Below the pieces are notes generated by a model. That model made no database searches and was not told the DNA's origin. It saw only the letters and a program-made list of their open reading frames with translations. A program made the translations under genes and the position numbers. This document shows positions 29,271 through 37,410 of a stretch of DNA of 64,000 bases, in pieces. Every line of letters begins with the position of its first letter. Within the stretch, counting starts at the first letter, position 1. The stretch comes from Flavisolibacter longurius (GTDB lineage Bacteria > Bacteroidota > Bacteroidia > Chitinophagales > Chitinophagaceae), in contig JABUMY010000001.1 in assembly GCA_013327885.1 (NCBI GenBank), forward strand, positions 434,001-498,000, read 5' to 3'.

Positions 29271-29400
29271 CTTGACTTTGTAAGCGGGTATTGCAAACTT
29301 TGGATTACAGGCTTTTGTAAGCAATAGTGTTGATGAAAGAATTTGTACAAGAGACGAAGTAACTGCAAGGGATATCCGTTTTTGACTACGGCACGAAATA

Positions 29401-29427
29401 AAAAAAGCCCCGCCAAAAGGCAGGGCC
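29401..29427 (-). terminator. Intrinsic terminator of the double-PDZ gene
   Basis: On the minus strand GGCCCTGCC TTTT GGCGGGGC is followed by a run of T's (plus-strand A's 29401-29406). It lies 74 bases beyond the stop codon at 29501. No gene is visible in 29280-29400. Confidence 0.75.
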
Positions 29428-29500
29428 ATGAAAGACTGCACAATGAAACAAGTTGCCAGCGGATAACCTTTACCCAGCCACCGCTGTGTTCATTTATTCG

Positions 29501-30505
29501 TTAGAGATCAACTGTTTTTAATTTCCGTGGCACCTTTACTTCAACGGTTTGCTCTTTGCCGTTGCGAAGGATCTTAAAGCTGTGGCTTGCCTGCGTAGCG
29601 CTGCGGGTAACAAGCCGCTTTACATCATCGGCGCCTTTTACTGCTTCACCATTTACATGCGTAATGATATCATCTTCCTTGATGCCGGCCTTGGCGGCGC
29701 TGCTTTCATCATCCACATCCAGCACTTTTACACCTTTGCCATCATCGGTATCCTGTACGGCCATACCCAGTTTGGGGCCACGGCTGGGCGCATATACAGT
29801 AGTGCCCATATCAAAGCCCGGCATGCGTTCAAATACCCGCTCATTCACCCGGTCGCGCCACACCTGCTCGGTCAGTACCCGTGGGGCTGTCACAGCGGTC
29901 ATGTTCACGCCTTTCCAACGATCCAGTTCGGCCGTTGCTTTTTGCTCTTTGCCGTCGCGCAGGTAGGTAATGGCTACTTTATCGCCGGGCTTCTGCGACC
30001 GGATCGCTTCGGTTACATCGCCGGTAGTCTCAATTTTTTTGTTGTTGATCTTTGTGATCACATCGCCTTTTTTCAGGCCGGCTTTTTCAGCCGCACTGGC
30101 TTTTGAAACCGACTGGATCTCGGCGCCCTGGTCATCGCCATCGGTGATAACACCCAGCATGGCGCGGTTGCTGTCCACCCGGAAGATGGAGGGCTGCATG
30201 TGATCGAAATCGAAATTAATATTCTGGTTGGGACCAAAGGCAATGGCACCGGAGCCTTTCAGGTTATGCACCCGCACGTTGATGTCCTTCAGGTCGGCCA
30301 CGTCTTTGCCGTTCACCTTTACCTTGTCGCCATCAATTTCAATGATCGTTTTCTCTTCCTTGTCGCCCGACCGTGTAATCACGATCTGCTGCTTTTCGGC
30401 TTTTTCTTTTGCTCTAGTTTTGCCATCCTGGGCAAATAGGGTAGCGGGAACCATACACACCAGCAGGCCTGCTGCCATCGCACGAGTTAGAAAACGCTGT
30501 TTCAT
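29501..30505 (-). CDS. Periplasmic protein with two PDZ domains
   Basis: 334 residues from MKQRFLTRAMAAG; upstream in-frame codons lack a signal peptide start. The signal peptide ends at ATLFAQ. After a charged region (about 25-100) come a first PDZ domain (about 117-200, AEKAGLKKGDVITKINNKKI) and a second (about 245-325, AAKAGIKEDDIITHVNGEAV). The architecture resembles the PDZ part of DegP/HtrA, but no trypsin-like domain or catalytic GNSGG is present, so it is not a protease by itself. It may act as an envelope-stress sensor or adaptor. The gene forms its own unit, with a terminator behind it. Confidence 0.85.
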   Translation of the reverse strand: MKQRFLTRAMAAGLLVCMVPATLFAQDGKTRAKEKAEKQQIVITRSGDKEEKTIIEIDGDKVKVNGKDVADLKDINVRVHNLKGSGAIAFGPNQNINFDFDHMQPSIFRVDSNRAMLGVITDGDDQGAEIQSVSKASAAEKAGLKKGDVITKINNKKIETTGDVTEAIRSQKPGDKVAITYLRDGKEQKATAELDRWKGVNMTAVTAPRVLTEQVWRDRVNERVFERMPGFDMGTTVYAPSRGPKLGMAVQDTDDGKGVKVLDVDDESSAAKAGIKEDDIITHVNGEAVKGADDVKRLVTRSATQASHSFKILRNGKEQTVEVKVPRKLKTVDL

Positions 30506-30611
30506 AAGCTGAATTATTTTTAAATTTTTACTACGGTTGTTTTCGTAGATCAAATATAGGATGGAATTCCAAATTACGAAACTTTTCGCAATTGTTAAAT
30601 TGGCGAACGGT

Positions 30612-33224
30612 TTAAAGCGCCGCTTTAACGGTTGCCAGCACTTGCCGGAGGTTCGAAACGTCCTGTCCGCCGGCAGTGGCCAGTGTTTTCTGTCCGCCGC
30701 CGCCGCCCCTGATCAGCGGGGCTATTTTTTGCTTGATCAAAGCCCCTGCATCCAGGCCTTTTTCACCCACCAACGCCTCATCTACGGCCACGGCTACGCT
30801 GGCTTTGCCGTCGATGGCGGCCACCAGTATTACAAAAGCTTTGCCCGCCACCGTTTTTAGGTCAAAGGCCAGCTTTTTCAGCGCATCGGCACTGCTCACT
30901 TCCACTTCCTCGCCAATAAACGGCACGCCGTTTACCATTTCTGTTTTCGTGGCCAGGGCATCACGCAGGGTTTTTAACTGCGCCGCTTCAAATTTTTCCA
31001 GCGTTTTTTTAAGGGAAGCATTTTCTTCCTGCAACGCGGCAATGGCTTTTTGAATGTCTTTCGGTGCCTTCAGCGCTTCGCGGATGCTTTTTACCAGGTC
31101 ATATTGCGACTGGATAGCCGTTTCCACTGCCAGCCCGCTGATGGCTTCTACCCGGCGAACACCGGCAGCCACAGCGCCTTCGGATGTGATCTTAAAAAAT
31201 CCCAGTTCACCGGTGGCGCCTACATGGGTGCCGCCACAAAGTTCAACGGAATAGGTTGGGTCAATGGTAACCACCCGGACGATATCGCCGTATTTTTCAC
31301 CGAAAAGGGCCATGGCGCCGCTTTGCACCGCTTCTTCTTTGGGCATGGTGCGAATGACCACGGGAATGTTCTCGCGGATCTTTTCATTCACGATCCTTTC
31401 CACTTCCCGTATCTCTTCATCGGTCATCTTGCTGAAATGCGAAAAGTCGAAACGCAGGTAATCGGCATTCACCAGCGAACCTTTTTGCGCCACGTGGGTG
31501 CCCAGCACTTTGCGCAGGGCGGCATGCAGCAGGTGCGTGGCGCTGTGGTGAATGGCCGTGTGTCTGCGTTTGGTGGTATCTACTTTGGCAATGACTTCTC
31601 CCTCCAGGCTTTCGGGCAGCTTGTCCAGTATATGAATGATCAGGTCATTTTCTTTTTTCGTATCCAGAACTGCATACTGCGTACTGCCTACTGCCAACTG
31701 TCCTGTGTCACCCACTTGTCCGCCGCTTTCGGCATAAAATGGTGTCTTGTCCAGAACGACCTGGTAAGCTTCCTTGCCCTTGGCTTTTACTTTCCTGTAT
31801 TTTAGCACCTGGGCTTTGGCTTCCAGCGAATCGTAACCCACAAATTCATTGCTGCTTCCTTCATTTACCACCACCCAGTCTTCGGTATCAACAGCGCCTG
31901 CTTTTCTTCCCCTTTCCTGTTGCTCTTTTCTTGCTTCGTGAAAACCTTTTTCATCAACCGTCATTCCTCTCTCGGAAGCAATCAGTTGGGTAAGGTCCAG
32001 GGGAAAACCGTAGGTATCGTTTAGTTCAAAAGCATCTCTTCCGTTGATCTCACCTTTTGCGTTTCCGATAATGGTTTCAATGCGTTTCAACCCTTTTTCC
32101 AGTGTCCGCAAAAAAGCCTCTTCTTCTTCGCGGATCACCTTGGCCACGAAAGTTTCCTGGCTTTTCAGCTCGGGGAAAACGGTTTCAAATTGCGCCGCAA
32201 TCGCCGGTAGCAATTGGTGTAGGAGGGGCTGCTGGTAATCCAGGTAAGAATAATAATACCGAACGGCCCTGCGCAGGATTCGCCTGATCACATAACCGGC
32301 ACCGGTGTTCGATGGCAGTTGCCCGTCGGCGATGGTAAAGGAAATGGCACGGATATGATCGGCCAGCACACGAAAGGCAATGTCGCTCTTGGAGTCAGTG
32401 CCACCATATTGCTTTCCGCTAATGGCGGCTATCTTTTCAATAGTTCCGGTAAAAACATCCGTATCGTAATTCGATTGTTTTTCTTGCAGCACTCTTACCA
32501 GCCGCTCAAAGCCCATCCCCGTATCCACGTGCTTGGCGGGCAGGGGCTGCAGGCTGCCGTCTTTCAGGCGGTTGAACTGGATGAACACATTGTTCCAGAT
32601 CTCGATCACTTGTGGGTGGTCGGCATTTACAAGGGTCTTGCCATCTATCTGCTTACGCTCTTCATCCGGTCTTGTGTCCACATGAATTTCTGTGCATGGC
32701 CCGCAAGGACCGGTATCACCCATCTCCCAGAAATTATCTTTTTTGTTGCCCAGCAGGATGCGCTCTTCGGCGATCCACTGCTTCCATTCGGCGGCTGCTT
32801 CTTCATCTTTGGGCAGGCCTTCTTTGGCGTCGCCTTTAAAGACAGTCACATAAAGGCGGTCCTTGGGTATCTTTAAAACTTCGGTCAGCAGTTCCCAGCT
32901 CCAGGCAATGGCTTCTTTTTTAAAATAGTCGCCAAAGCTCCAGTTGCCCAGCATTTCAAACATGGTGTGGTGGTAGGTATCCACACCCACTTCTTCCAGG
33001 TCGTTGTGCTTGCCGCTTACCCGTAGGCATTTTTGCGTATCGGCCACGCGGGGATTGGCCGGCTGCCGGTTTCCCAGGAAAAAATCCTTGAACTGGTTCA
33101 TGCCCGCATTGGTGAACATAAGGGTCGGATCGTTCTTTACAACGATAGGAGCGGAGGGCACGATCTGGTGGCCTTTGCCTGCAAAGAATTCCAAAAAGGC
33201 ACTGCGTATCTCGGCACTGGTCAT
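30612..33224 (-). CDS. alaS: Alanyl-tRNA synthetase with a heptad-repeat insert
   Basis: 870 residues, normal length. The class II catalytic core starts TSAEIRSAFLEFFAGKGH. The editing domain has HHSATHLLH (near 558) and CGGTHV (near 664), and the C-terminal domain has IRGGGGGQKTLATAGG. It charges tRNA(Ala) and edits Ser/Gly mischarges. Between the conserved GGQVGDTG and DTKKENDL the protein reads QLAVGSTQYAV, which is encoded by five 7-base units (31670-31704) of the kind found in intergenic arrays elsewhere in the window. A TATCTTTG -7 box lies 65 bases upstream of the start. Divergent from the M23 peptidase gene. Confidence 0.96.
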   Translation of the reverse strand: MTSAEIRSAFLEFFAGKGHQIVPSAPIVVKNDPTLMFTNAGMNQFKDFFLGNRQPANPRVADTQKCLRVSGKHNDLEEVGVDTYHHTMFEMLGNWSFGDYFKKEAIAWSWELLTEVLKIPKDRLYVTVFKGDAKEGLPKDEEAAAEWKQWIAEERILLGNKKDNFWEMGDTGPCGPCTEIHVDTRPDEERKQIDGKTLVNADHPQVIEIWNNVFIQFNRLKDGSLQPLPAKHVDTGMGFERLVRVLQEKQSNYDTDVFTGTIEKIAAISGKQYGGTDSKSDIAFRVLADHIRAISFTIADGQLPSNTGAGYVIRRILRRAVRYYYSYLDYQQPLLHQLLPAIAAQFETVFPELKSQETFVAKVIREEEEAFLRTLEKGLKRIETIIGNAKGEINGRDAFELNDTYGFPLDLTQLIASERGMTVDEKGFHEARKEQQERGRKAGAVDTEDWVVVNEGSSNEFVGYDSLEAKAQVLKYRKVKAKGKEAYQVVLDKTPFYAESGGQVGDTGQLAVGSTQYAVLDTKKENDLIIHILDKLPESLEGEVIAKVDTTKRRHTAIHHSATHLLHAALRKVLGTHVAQKGSLVNADYLRFDFSHFSKMTDEEIREVERIVNEKIRENIPVVIRTMPKEEAVQSGAMALFGEKYGDIVRVVTIDPTYSVELCGGTHVGATGELGFFKITSEGAVAAGVRRVEAISGLAVETAIQSQYDLVKSIREALKAPKDIQKAIAALQEENASLKKTLEKFEAAQLKTLRDALATKTEMVNGVPFIGEEVEVSSADALKKLAFDLKTVAGKAFVILVAAIDGKASVAVAVDEALVGEKGLDAGALIKQKIAPLIRGGGGGQKTLATAGGQDVSNLRQVLATVKAAL
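31670..31704. repeat. Heptad array CTGCNNA inside alaS, five units
   Basis: Plus-strand units are CTGCATA, CTGCGTA, CTGCCTA, CTGCCAA and CTGTCCT. On the coding strand they give roughly residues 507-518 (QLAVGSTQYAV) without breaking the frame. The location is a variable loop of the editing domain. Confidence 0.85.
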
Positions 33225-33288
33225 TACAATTAAGATGGTTTTTTGCGTTGAATAGACTTATTTTGTCGCACCTCGGTTTGAGGGAGAG

Positions 33289-33296
33289 CAAAGATA
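33289..33296 (-). promoter_or_regulatory. -7 box (TATCTTTG) of alaS
   Basis: Plus-strand CAAAGATA reads TATCTTTG on the minus strand, a perfect TAnnTTTG. It gives alaS a leader of about 58 bases and lies just outside the GTGAGTA heptad array. Confidence 0.6.
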
Positions 33297-33302
33297 AGCA
33301 AG

Positions 33303-33411
33303 GTGAGTGGTGAGTAGTGAATGGTGAGTAGATTACAGCGTTTAGCTCAAAGAAGCGTTCTGTTTGAAGATCGAATGTTTCTTTACTCACCACTGACCAC
33401 ACACCATTCAC
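33303..33411. repeat. Inverted pair of GTGAGTA heptad arrays (33303-33330 and 33384-33411)
   Basis: The left arm has four units, GTGAGTG, GTGAGTA, GTGAATG and GTGAGTA. The right arm is TACTCAC, CACTGAC, CACACAC and CATTCAC, which on the other strand reads GTGAATG, GTGTGTG, GTCAGTG and GTGAGTA. The arms face each other across 53 bases in the alaS/M23 divergent spacer. Confidence 0.85.
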
Positions 33412-33423
33412 GCTGGCGTCGTC

Positions 33424-34395
33424 ATGAAAAAAATCAAGTACTACTATAATACCCATACGCTTCGCTATGAAAAGCTGATCACGCCGCTGCGGGTAAAGCT
33501 GCTGCGGGTATTTGGTTTTTTTGCCGCTGCTTTTGTCACGGCTGCGCTGATCGCCTATTTTGCTTTTCGCTTTGTGGGCTCACCGTACGAAAAACAACTA
33601 AGGGCCGAGAACGAACAACTGGAATACGAGTTGCAACGCCTTAACGAGCAGGTACGGTCCATCAACCAGCAAATGGCCACGCTGGAAAAGCGTGACAATG
33701 AAGTGTACCGCAGCATTTTTGAAGCCTCGCCCATTCCCGACAGCCTTCGCACCGTAGAAGCGGAAAGAGCGCAGGAAATTGCCAAGGTGGAAAGCTTGCC
33801 GGAAGGGCAACTGGTTTACGCCATCGATACTACCGTCCGGCGCATCCGGGCCCGCATCGCCGCCCAGCAAAAATCCTATACCGAACTGGCAAAGCTGGTC
33901 GATAAAAAAGAAGACATCCTGGCCGCCACGCCGGCTATCCAACCCGTGAGCAACAAAGACCTCAACCGCATCGCTTCCGGCTATGGCTACCGCATCGACC
34001 CTGTTTACAAAACCATTAAAATGCATGCGGGGCTTGATTTTGCCGCACCGCAGGGCACGCCCATTTATGCTACCGCCGATGGGGTGGTGAAAACCGCCGG
34101 CCAAAGCAGCGGCGGTTATGGCAACCACGTGGTGATCAACCACGGTTTTGGCTACGAAACGCTTTACGGCCACATGGTGCGCATCAAAGCCCGCAACGGG
34201 CAGCGGGTAAAACGCGGCGAAGTGATTGGGTACGTGGGCAGCACCGGGAAGTCTACCGGCCCGCACTGCCATTACGAAGTGCATAAGAACGGCCAAAAGC
34301 TTGACCCGGTTTATTTCTTTTACAACGACCTTAGTCCCCAGCAGTTTGACCAGTTGCTAAAACAAGCCAGCGCCTCCAACCAAAGCCTGGATTGA
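33424..34395 (+). CDS. M23-family (LytM) cell-wall endopeptidase
   Basis: 323 residues. One membrane helix (about 28-50), a coiled-coil periplasmic region (about 55-95), a linker, and a C-terminal LytM domain (about 175-305). The zinc ligands are visible: His201 and Asp205 in MHAGLDF, and His283 in HCHYEV; His250 lies in LYGHM. All catalytic residues are present, so it probably cleaves peptidoglycan cross-bridges rather than acting only as an activator. Its TGA stop is the first three bases of an 8-base repeat array. Confidence 0.92.
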   Translation: MKKIKYYYNTHTLRYEKLITPLRVKLLRVFGFFAAAFVTAALIAYFAFRFVGSPYEKQLRAENEQLEYELQRLNEQVRSINQQMATLEKRDNEVYRSIFEASPIPDSLRTVEAERAQEIAKVESLPEGQLVYAIDTTVRRIRARIAAQQKSYTELAKLVDKKEDILAATPAIQPVSNKDLNRIASGYGYRIDPVYKTIKMHAGLDFAAPQGTPIYATADGVVKTAGQSSGGYGNHVVINHGFGYETLYGHMVRIKARNGQRVKRGEVIGYVGSTGKSTGPHCHYEVHKNGQKLDPVYFFYNDLSPQQFDQLLKQASASNQSLD

Positions 34396-34472
34396 TGTGC
34401 GGATAGGCGGATGTGCAAATATGCGGATGTGGAAATGTGATAATGTGATAATTCGATAATGTGATAATGGCG
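34393..34472. repeat. Octad array starting in the M23 stop codon, ten units
   Basis: The units are TGATGTGC (its TGA is the stop codon), GGATAGGC, GGATGTGC, AAATATGC, GGATGTGG, AAATGTGA, TAATGTGA, TAATTCGA, TAATGTGA and TAATGGCG. The period is strictly 8 over 80 bases while the word drifts from GGATGTGC to TAATGTGA. Confidence 0.85.
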
Positions 34473-34493
34473 GAAGGATTGAAATAAAGAAAC

Positions 34494-34537
34494 TTCGGCC
34501 TAAACAACCCCAAACGCCTAACGCCAAACCCCAAACC
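34494..34537. repeat. CCAAACN heptad array with conserved lead-in, before the MazG-like gene
   Basis: The lead-in TTCGGCCTAAACAACC is nearly identical to 37348-37363 (TTCGACCTAAATAACC). The units CCAAACG, CCTAACG, CCAAACC and CCAAACC (34510-34537) end 3 bases before the ATG at 34541. Confidence 0.85.
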
Positions 34538-34540
34538 CTT

Positions 34541-34864
34541 ATGACCCTCCAGGAAGCCCAGCAAAAAGTAGATGAATGGATCAACACTACCGGTGTGCGG
34601 TATTTTGGTGAATTGACCAACATGGCCATCCTTACGGAAGAAGTAGGAGAGGTGGCCCGGCTGATGAGCCGACTGTATGGTGAGCAATCGTTCAAGGAAA
34701 GCGACAAGAACAAAGACCTGGGTGATGAACTCGCCGATGTGCTTTGGGTGCTTATTTGCATTGCCAACCAAACCGGCGTAAACCTGACGGAAGCCCTGGA
34801 AAAAAACTTCGAAAAAAAGACCACCCGCGATGGGGACAGGCACCAGCATTTGAAAGATGTCTGA
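34541..34864 (+). CDS. MazG-like nucleotide pyrophosphohydrolase
   Basis: 107 residues, a single all-alpha MazG-type domain. Metal-binding acidic motifs are EEVGE (33-37) and GDELAD (61-66, Asp62 and Asp66). Family members hydrolyse NTPs or dCTP to monophosphate and pyrophosphate (house-cleaning); the exact nucleotide is not readable from the sequence. The TGA stop (34862-34864) is inside the GTCTGAACC end of a dispersed repeat element. Confidence 0.85.
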   Translation: MTLQEAQQKVDEWINTTGVRYFGELTNMAILTEEVGEVARLMSRLYGEQSFKESDKNKDLGDELADVLWVLICIANQTGVNLTEALEKNFEKKTTRDGDRHQHLKDV

Positions 34865-34968
34865 ACCTGGATTTGGGGGGATGGATTGGATTAATGGGAT
34901 AAACTGCCGCTTACCGCGATGTTGAAATCATCCGTTCATCCCTATAATCCCCCCAAATCAAGGTCCTG
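34859..34968. repeat. GTCTGAACC element, copy 1 (inverted arms)
   Basis: The left arm (34859-34900) begins GTCTGAACCTGGATTTGG and carries GGATT words. The right arm (34929-34968) is its imperfect reverse complement; read backwards it gives CTTGATTTGGGGGGAT against CTGGATTTGGGGGGAT on the left (15 of 16). The 28-base centre is unrelated to the centres of the other copies. Confidence 0.8.
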
Positions 34969-35006
34969 TTGGCGATGTTTTTGTAACGCATTGCCAAAGG
35001 GTTTGT

Positions 35007-36152
35007 ATGAAGAAGTTCTCATTTGGCCTCCTGTGGCAATCGCTGAAAGAATCCGTGAAAGAATTTGGCCGTGACAAGATCACAAAGCTGGCGGCTTCGC
35101 TGGCCTATTATACCGTTTTTTCACTGGCACCTTTGCTGGTGCTGATTATCAGCATCAGCGGACTGCTGTTTGGGCAGGATGCCGTGGAAGGAAATATTGC
35201 CGGCCAGATCTCAGCCCTTGTCGGACCCGAAGCGGCCTTGCAGGTGCAAGCCATGATCAAAAATGCATCGCTCACCGGTCAAAGTACCATGGCAACGATA
35301 ATCAGTGCGGCGGTGCTTATCGTCAGCGCCACCACCATCTTTGGTGAGCTGCAGGATTCCATCAACAGTATCTGGGGACTGCGCAAAAAAGAATCGGCCG
35401 GCATTATGGCCATGCTGGTCACCCGCCTGTTGTCGTTCGGGTTAATTGCTTCCCTTGGTTTTATCCTGATGGTTTCCCTTATTGCCACCACGGTGCTCGA
35501 AGGCCTGGGCAACCGGCTGCAGGAAGTTTTTCCCAATGTTTCGTTTGTGCTTTTTTATGTACTGAACCTGGCGCTGACGCTGGGTGTCATCACGGCTCTT
35601 TTTGCCGTGATCTTTAAAGTGTTGCCCGATGCCAAAATGCGGTGGATGGCCGTATTGCCGGGTGCCATTGCCACAGCTATACTTTTTATGCTGGGTAAAA
35701 TGGCCATTTCTTTTTACGTCAGTAAAAGCGACCTGGGTTCCAGCTTCGGCGCAGCCAGCTCACTTGCTATTATATTGGTGTGGGTCTATTATTCTTCCAT
35801 TATTCTTTATTTCGGTGCCGAGTTCACCAAAGTATATGCGACCAACAAAGGAGAAACGATAACTGCAGACCGGTATGCCGAATGGGTGGAAACCCCCGCC
35901 GTGCCAGGTGCTCAACCAAAAAAGACACCACAGGAAAGCACACCTTCTGCCACACCCTCCGGAAGATCGACCCGCAGCCAGGTGCCACCGGCCCCACAAT
36001 TGGCTGTGCAAGGGCAGCCCCTCAGCGGCCGCGACCGTATGCGGGAGTTGGGTGTGAAAATGGAAGACAAAAAGCCGGGGATGGGCAAAACCCTGTTGGG
36101 ACTGGCCCTGTACTTTGCCACAAGGGATAAAAACCGGCAACGGCCACGGTAA
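35007..36152 (+). CDS. YihY/UPF0761-family membrane protein (first of tandem pair)
   Basis: 381 residues. Residues about 1-290 have the YihY fold, with KLAASLAYYTVFSLAPLLVL at the first helix, six predicted membrane helices and the ending YYSSIILYFGAEFTKVYA. A soluble, Pro/Ser/Thr-rich and basic tail of about 90 residues follows, absent from typical members. YihY proteins were once misnamed RNase BN; their role is unknown, and virulence or transport roles have been proposed. Paralogous to the next gene. Confidence 0.88.
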   Translation: MKKFSFGLLWQSLKESVKEFGRDKITKLAASLAYYTVFSLAPLLVLIISISGLLFGQDAVEGNIAGQISALVGPEAALQVQAMIKNASLTGQSTMATIISAAVLIVSATTIFGELQDSINSIWGLRKKESAGIMAMLVTRLLSFGLIASLGFILMVSLIATTVLEGLGNRLQEVFPNVSFVLFYVLNLALTLGVITALFAVIFKVLPDAKMRWMAVLPGAIATAILFMLGKMAISFYVSKSDLGSSFGAASSLAIILVWVYYSSIILYFGAEFTKVYATNKGETITADRYAEWVETPAVPGAQPKKTPQESTPSATPSGRSTRSQVPPAPQLAVQGQPLSGRDRMRELGVKMEDKKPGMGKTLLGLALYFATRDKNRQRPR

Positions 36153-36180
36153 AGCAGGCATTTTGGGGTCCACCCTTTTG

Positions 36181-36208
36181 CGGCTGCATATGGCTGGCCG
36201 CTTTTTTG
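36181..36208 (+). terminator. Possible weak terminator between the two YihY genes
   Basis: GCGGC and GCCGC can pair around an 11-13-base loop and are followed by six T's. The short stem makes partial read-through into the second yihY gene likely. Confidence 0.4.
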
Positions 36209-36231
36209 TACCAGCCTCATAAAAAAAGGAA

Positions 36232-37218
36232 ATGGCGAAAAAGCTTTCCCCGAAAGGCATCTGGAAATTACTCAAGAATACATTCAACGGTTTTATTGAC
36301 GACCGGATCGTAAAGCTTAGTGCCGCACTGGCTTATTACACGGTGTTTTCAATTGGCCCGCTCATTATTATGGTGATTTATCTCGCCGGGATTTTGTACG
36401 GACGAGAAGCCATCGAAGGAACCATCTTTAATGAGTTGCGAAGCCTGGTAGGAGCGCAGCCCGCCGCACAGATACAGGAGATGATCAAAAATGCGGCGCT
36501 TAACCAAAGTGGTCCAGTGGCGGCAACCATTGGTATCGTTACCCTGCTCATTGGTGCCACGGGTGTGTTTGCCGAGATCCAGGATTCCATCAACATGATC
36601 TGGGGCCTCAAGCCAAAGCCTAAAAAAGGCTGGCTGAAAATGATACTCAACCGGCTGCTTTCTTTTTCGGTGATTGTCAGTCTTGGTTTTATCCTGTTGG
36701 TGTCCCTTGTTTTGACAGGCCTGATAGAAGCCTTGATGCAGAGCCTTCAGTCCCGTTTTCCCGATACGGCGGTTGTGGTAATGTACATCGTCAATCTCCT
36801 GATCACGTTTTCCGTGATCTCAGCCCTGTTTGCCGTTATTTTTAAAGTACTGCCCGATGCCGTTATCAAGTGGAAGGACGTGATGGTGGGTGCCATGGTA
36901 ACGGCCGTGCTGTTTATGATCGGTAAATTTGGGATCACCTTCTATATAGGCCAGACCGACGTGGCTTCTACCTATGGCGCGGCCGGTTCGCTGGTGGTGT
37001 TGCTGGTATGGGTCTATTATTCGGCCATTATCCTGTATTTCGGTGCCGAGTTTACCAAGTACTACGCGGCCGAATACGGTTCCCATATTCAGCCCAGTCA
37101 TTACGCCGTTTGGGTAAAGAATGTGGAAGTGGAAGAAGAGAACGGCTCTTTAAAGCAGCAGGAGCAAAAGAAGAAAGACGAGAATGAAAATACCGGCGAC
37201 AATGTGAAAGTAACGTAA
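36232..37218 (+). CDS. YihY/UPF0761-family membrane protein (second of tandem pair)
   Basis: 328 residues. Same fold as the preceding gene: KLSAALAYYTVFSIGPLIIM, EIQDSINMIWGLKP, and YYSAIILYFGAEFTKYYAAE at the end of the membrane region. The tail is short and charged (QQEQKKKDENENTG). Local tandem duplicate of the gene at 35007. Its TAA stop is followed after 4 bases by a heptad array. Confidence 0.88.
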   Translation: MAKKLSPKGIWKLLKNTFNGFIDDRIVKLSAALAYYTVFSIGPLIIMVIYLAGILYGREAIEGTIFNELRSLVGAQPAAQIQEMIKNAALNQSGPVAATIGIVTLLIGATGVFAEIQDSINMIWGLKPKPKKGWLKMILNRLLSFSVIVSLGFILLVSLVLTGLIEALMQSLQSRFPDTAVVVMYIVNLLITFSVISALFAVIFKVLPDAVIKWKDVMVGAMVTAVLFMIGKFGITFYIGQTDVASTYGAAGSLVVLLVWVYYSAIILYFGAEFTKYYAAEYGSHIQPSHYAVWVKNVEVEEENGSLKQQEQKKKDENENTGDNVKVT

Positions 37219-37222
37219 GCCA

Positions 37223-37398
37223 GTTTGGTGTTTGGCGTTTGGGGTTGGCGTAGCTGTTTCATCAGGCGTTTTACTTGGCTTTTTTCACTACAGTAAAATT
37301 AGCAATAGAACTTTCGGTAAGATGTCTGATTGTATCGGCGCAACCTCTTCGACCTAAATAACCCCAAACTCCAAACGCCAAACACCTAACCCCAAACC
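37223..37398. repeat. Inverted pair of GTTTGGN / CCAAACN heptad arrays
   Basis: Left arm 37223-37250: GTTTGGT, GTTTGGC, GTTTGGG, GTTGGCG. Right arm 37364-37398: CCAAACT, CCAAACG, CCAAACA, CCTAACC, CCAAACC. The arms are reverse complements in word and enclose 113 bases in which nothing else is recognised. The right arm is preceded by the TTCGACCTAAATAACC lead-in shared with 34494. Confidence 0.85.
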
Positions 37399-37402
37399 CA
37401 CC

Positions 37403-37410
37403 TATCTTTG
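37403..37410 (+). promoter_or_regulatory. -7 box (TATCTTTG) of glycyl-tRNA synthetase
   Basis: Perfect TAnnTTTG only 8 bases before the ATG at 37419, implying a leaderless or nearly leaderless mRNA. The region where a -33 element would sit is CCAAACN array. Confidence 0.6.

Noticed and set aside
29280-29400. Possible tRNA or small RNA gene in the spacer after triad 4
   Set aside because: No cloverleaf, CCA end or T-loop motif could be found by eye.
29501-30505. DegP/HtrA protease
   Set aside because: Two PDZ domains are present, but there is no serine-protease domain and no GNSGG motif.
31050-31805. A 251-codon plus-strand open frame within alaS
   Set aside because: Antisense to the alanyl-tRNA synthetase editing domain, whose motifs are intact on the other strand.
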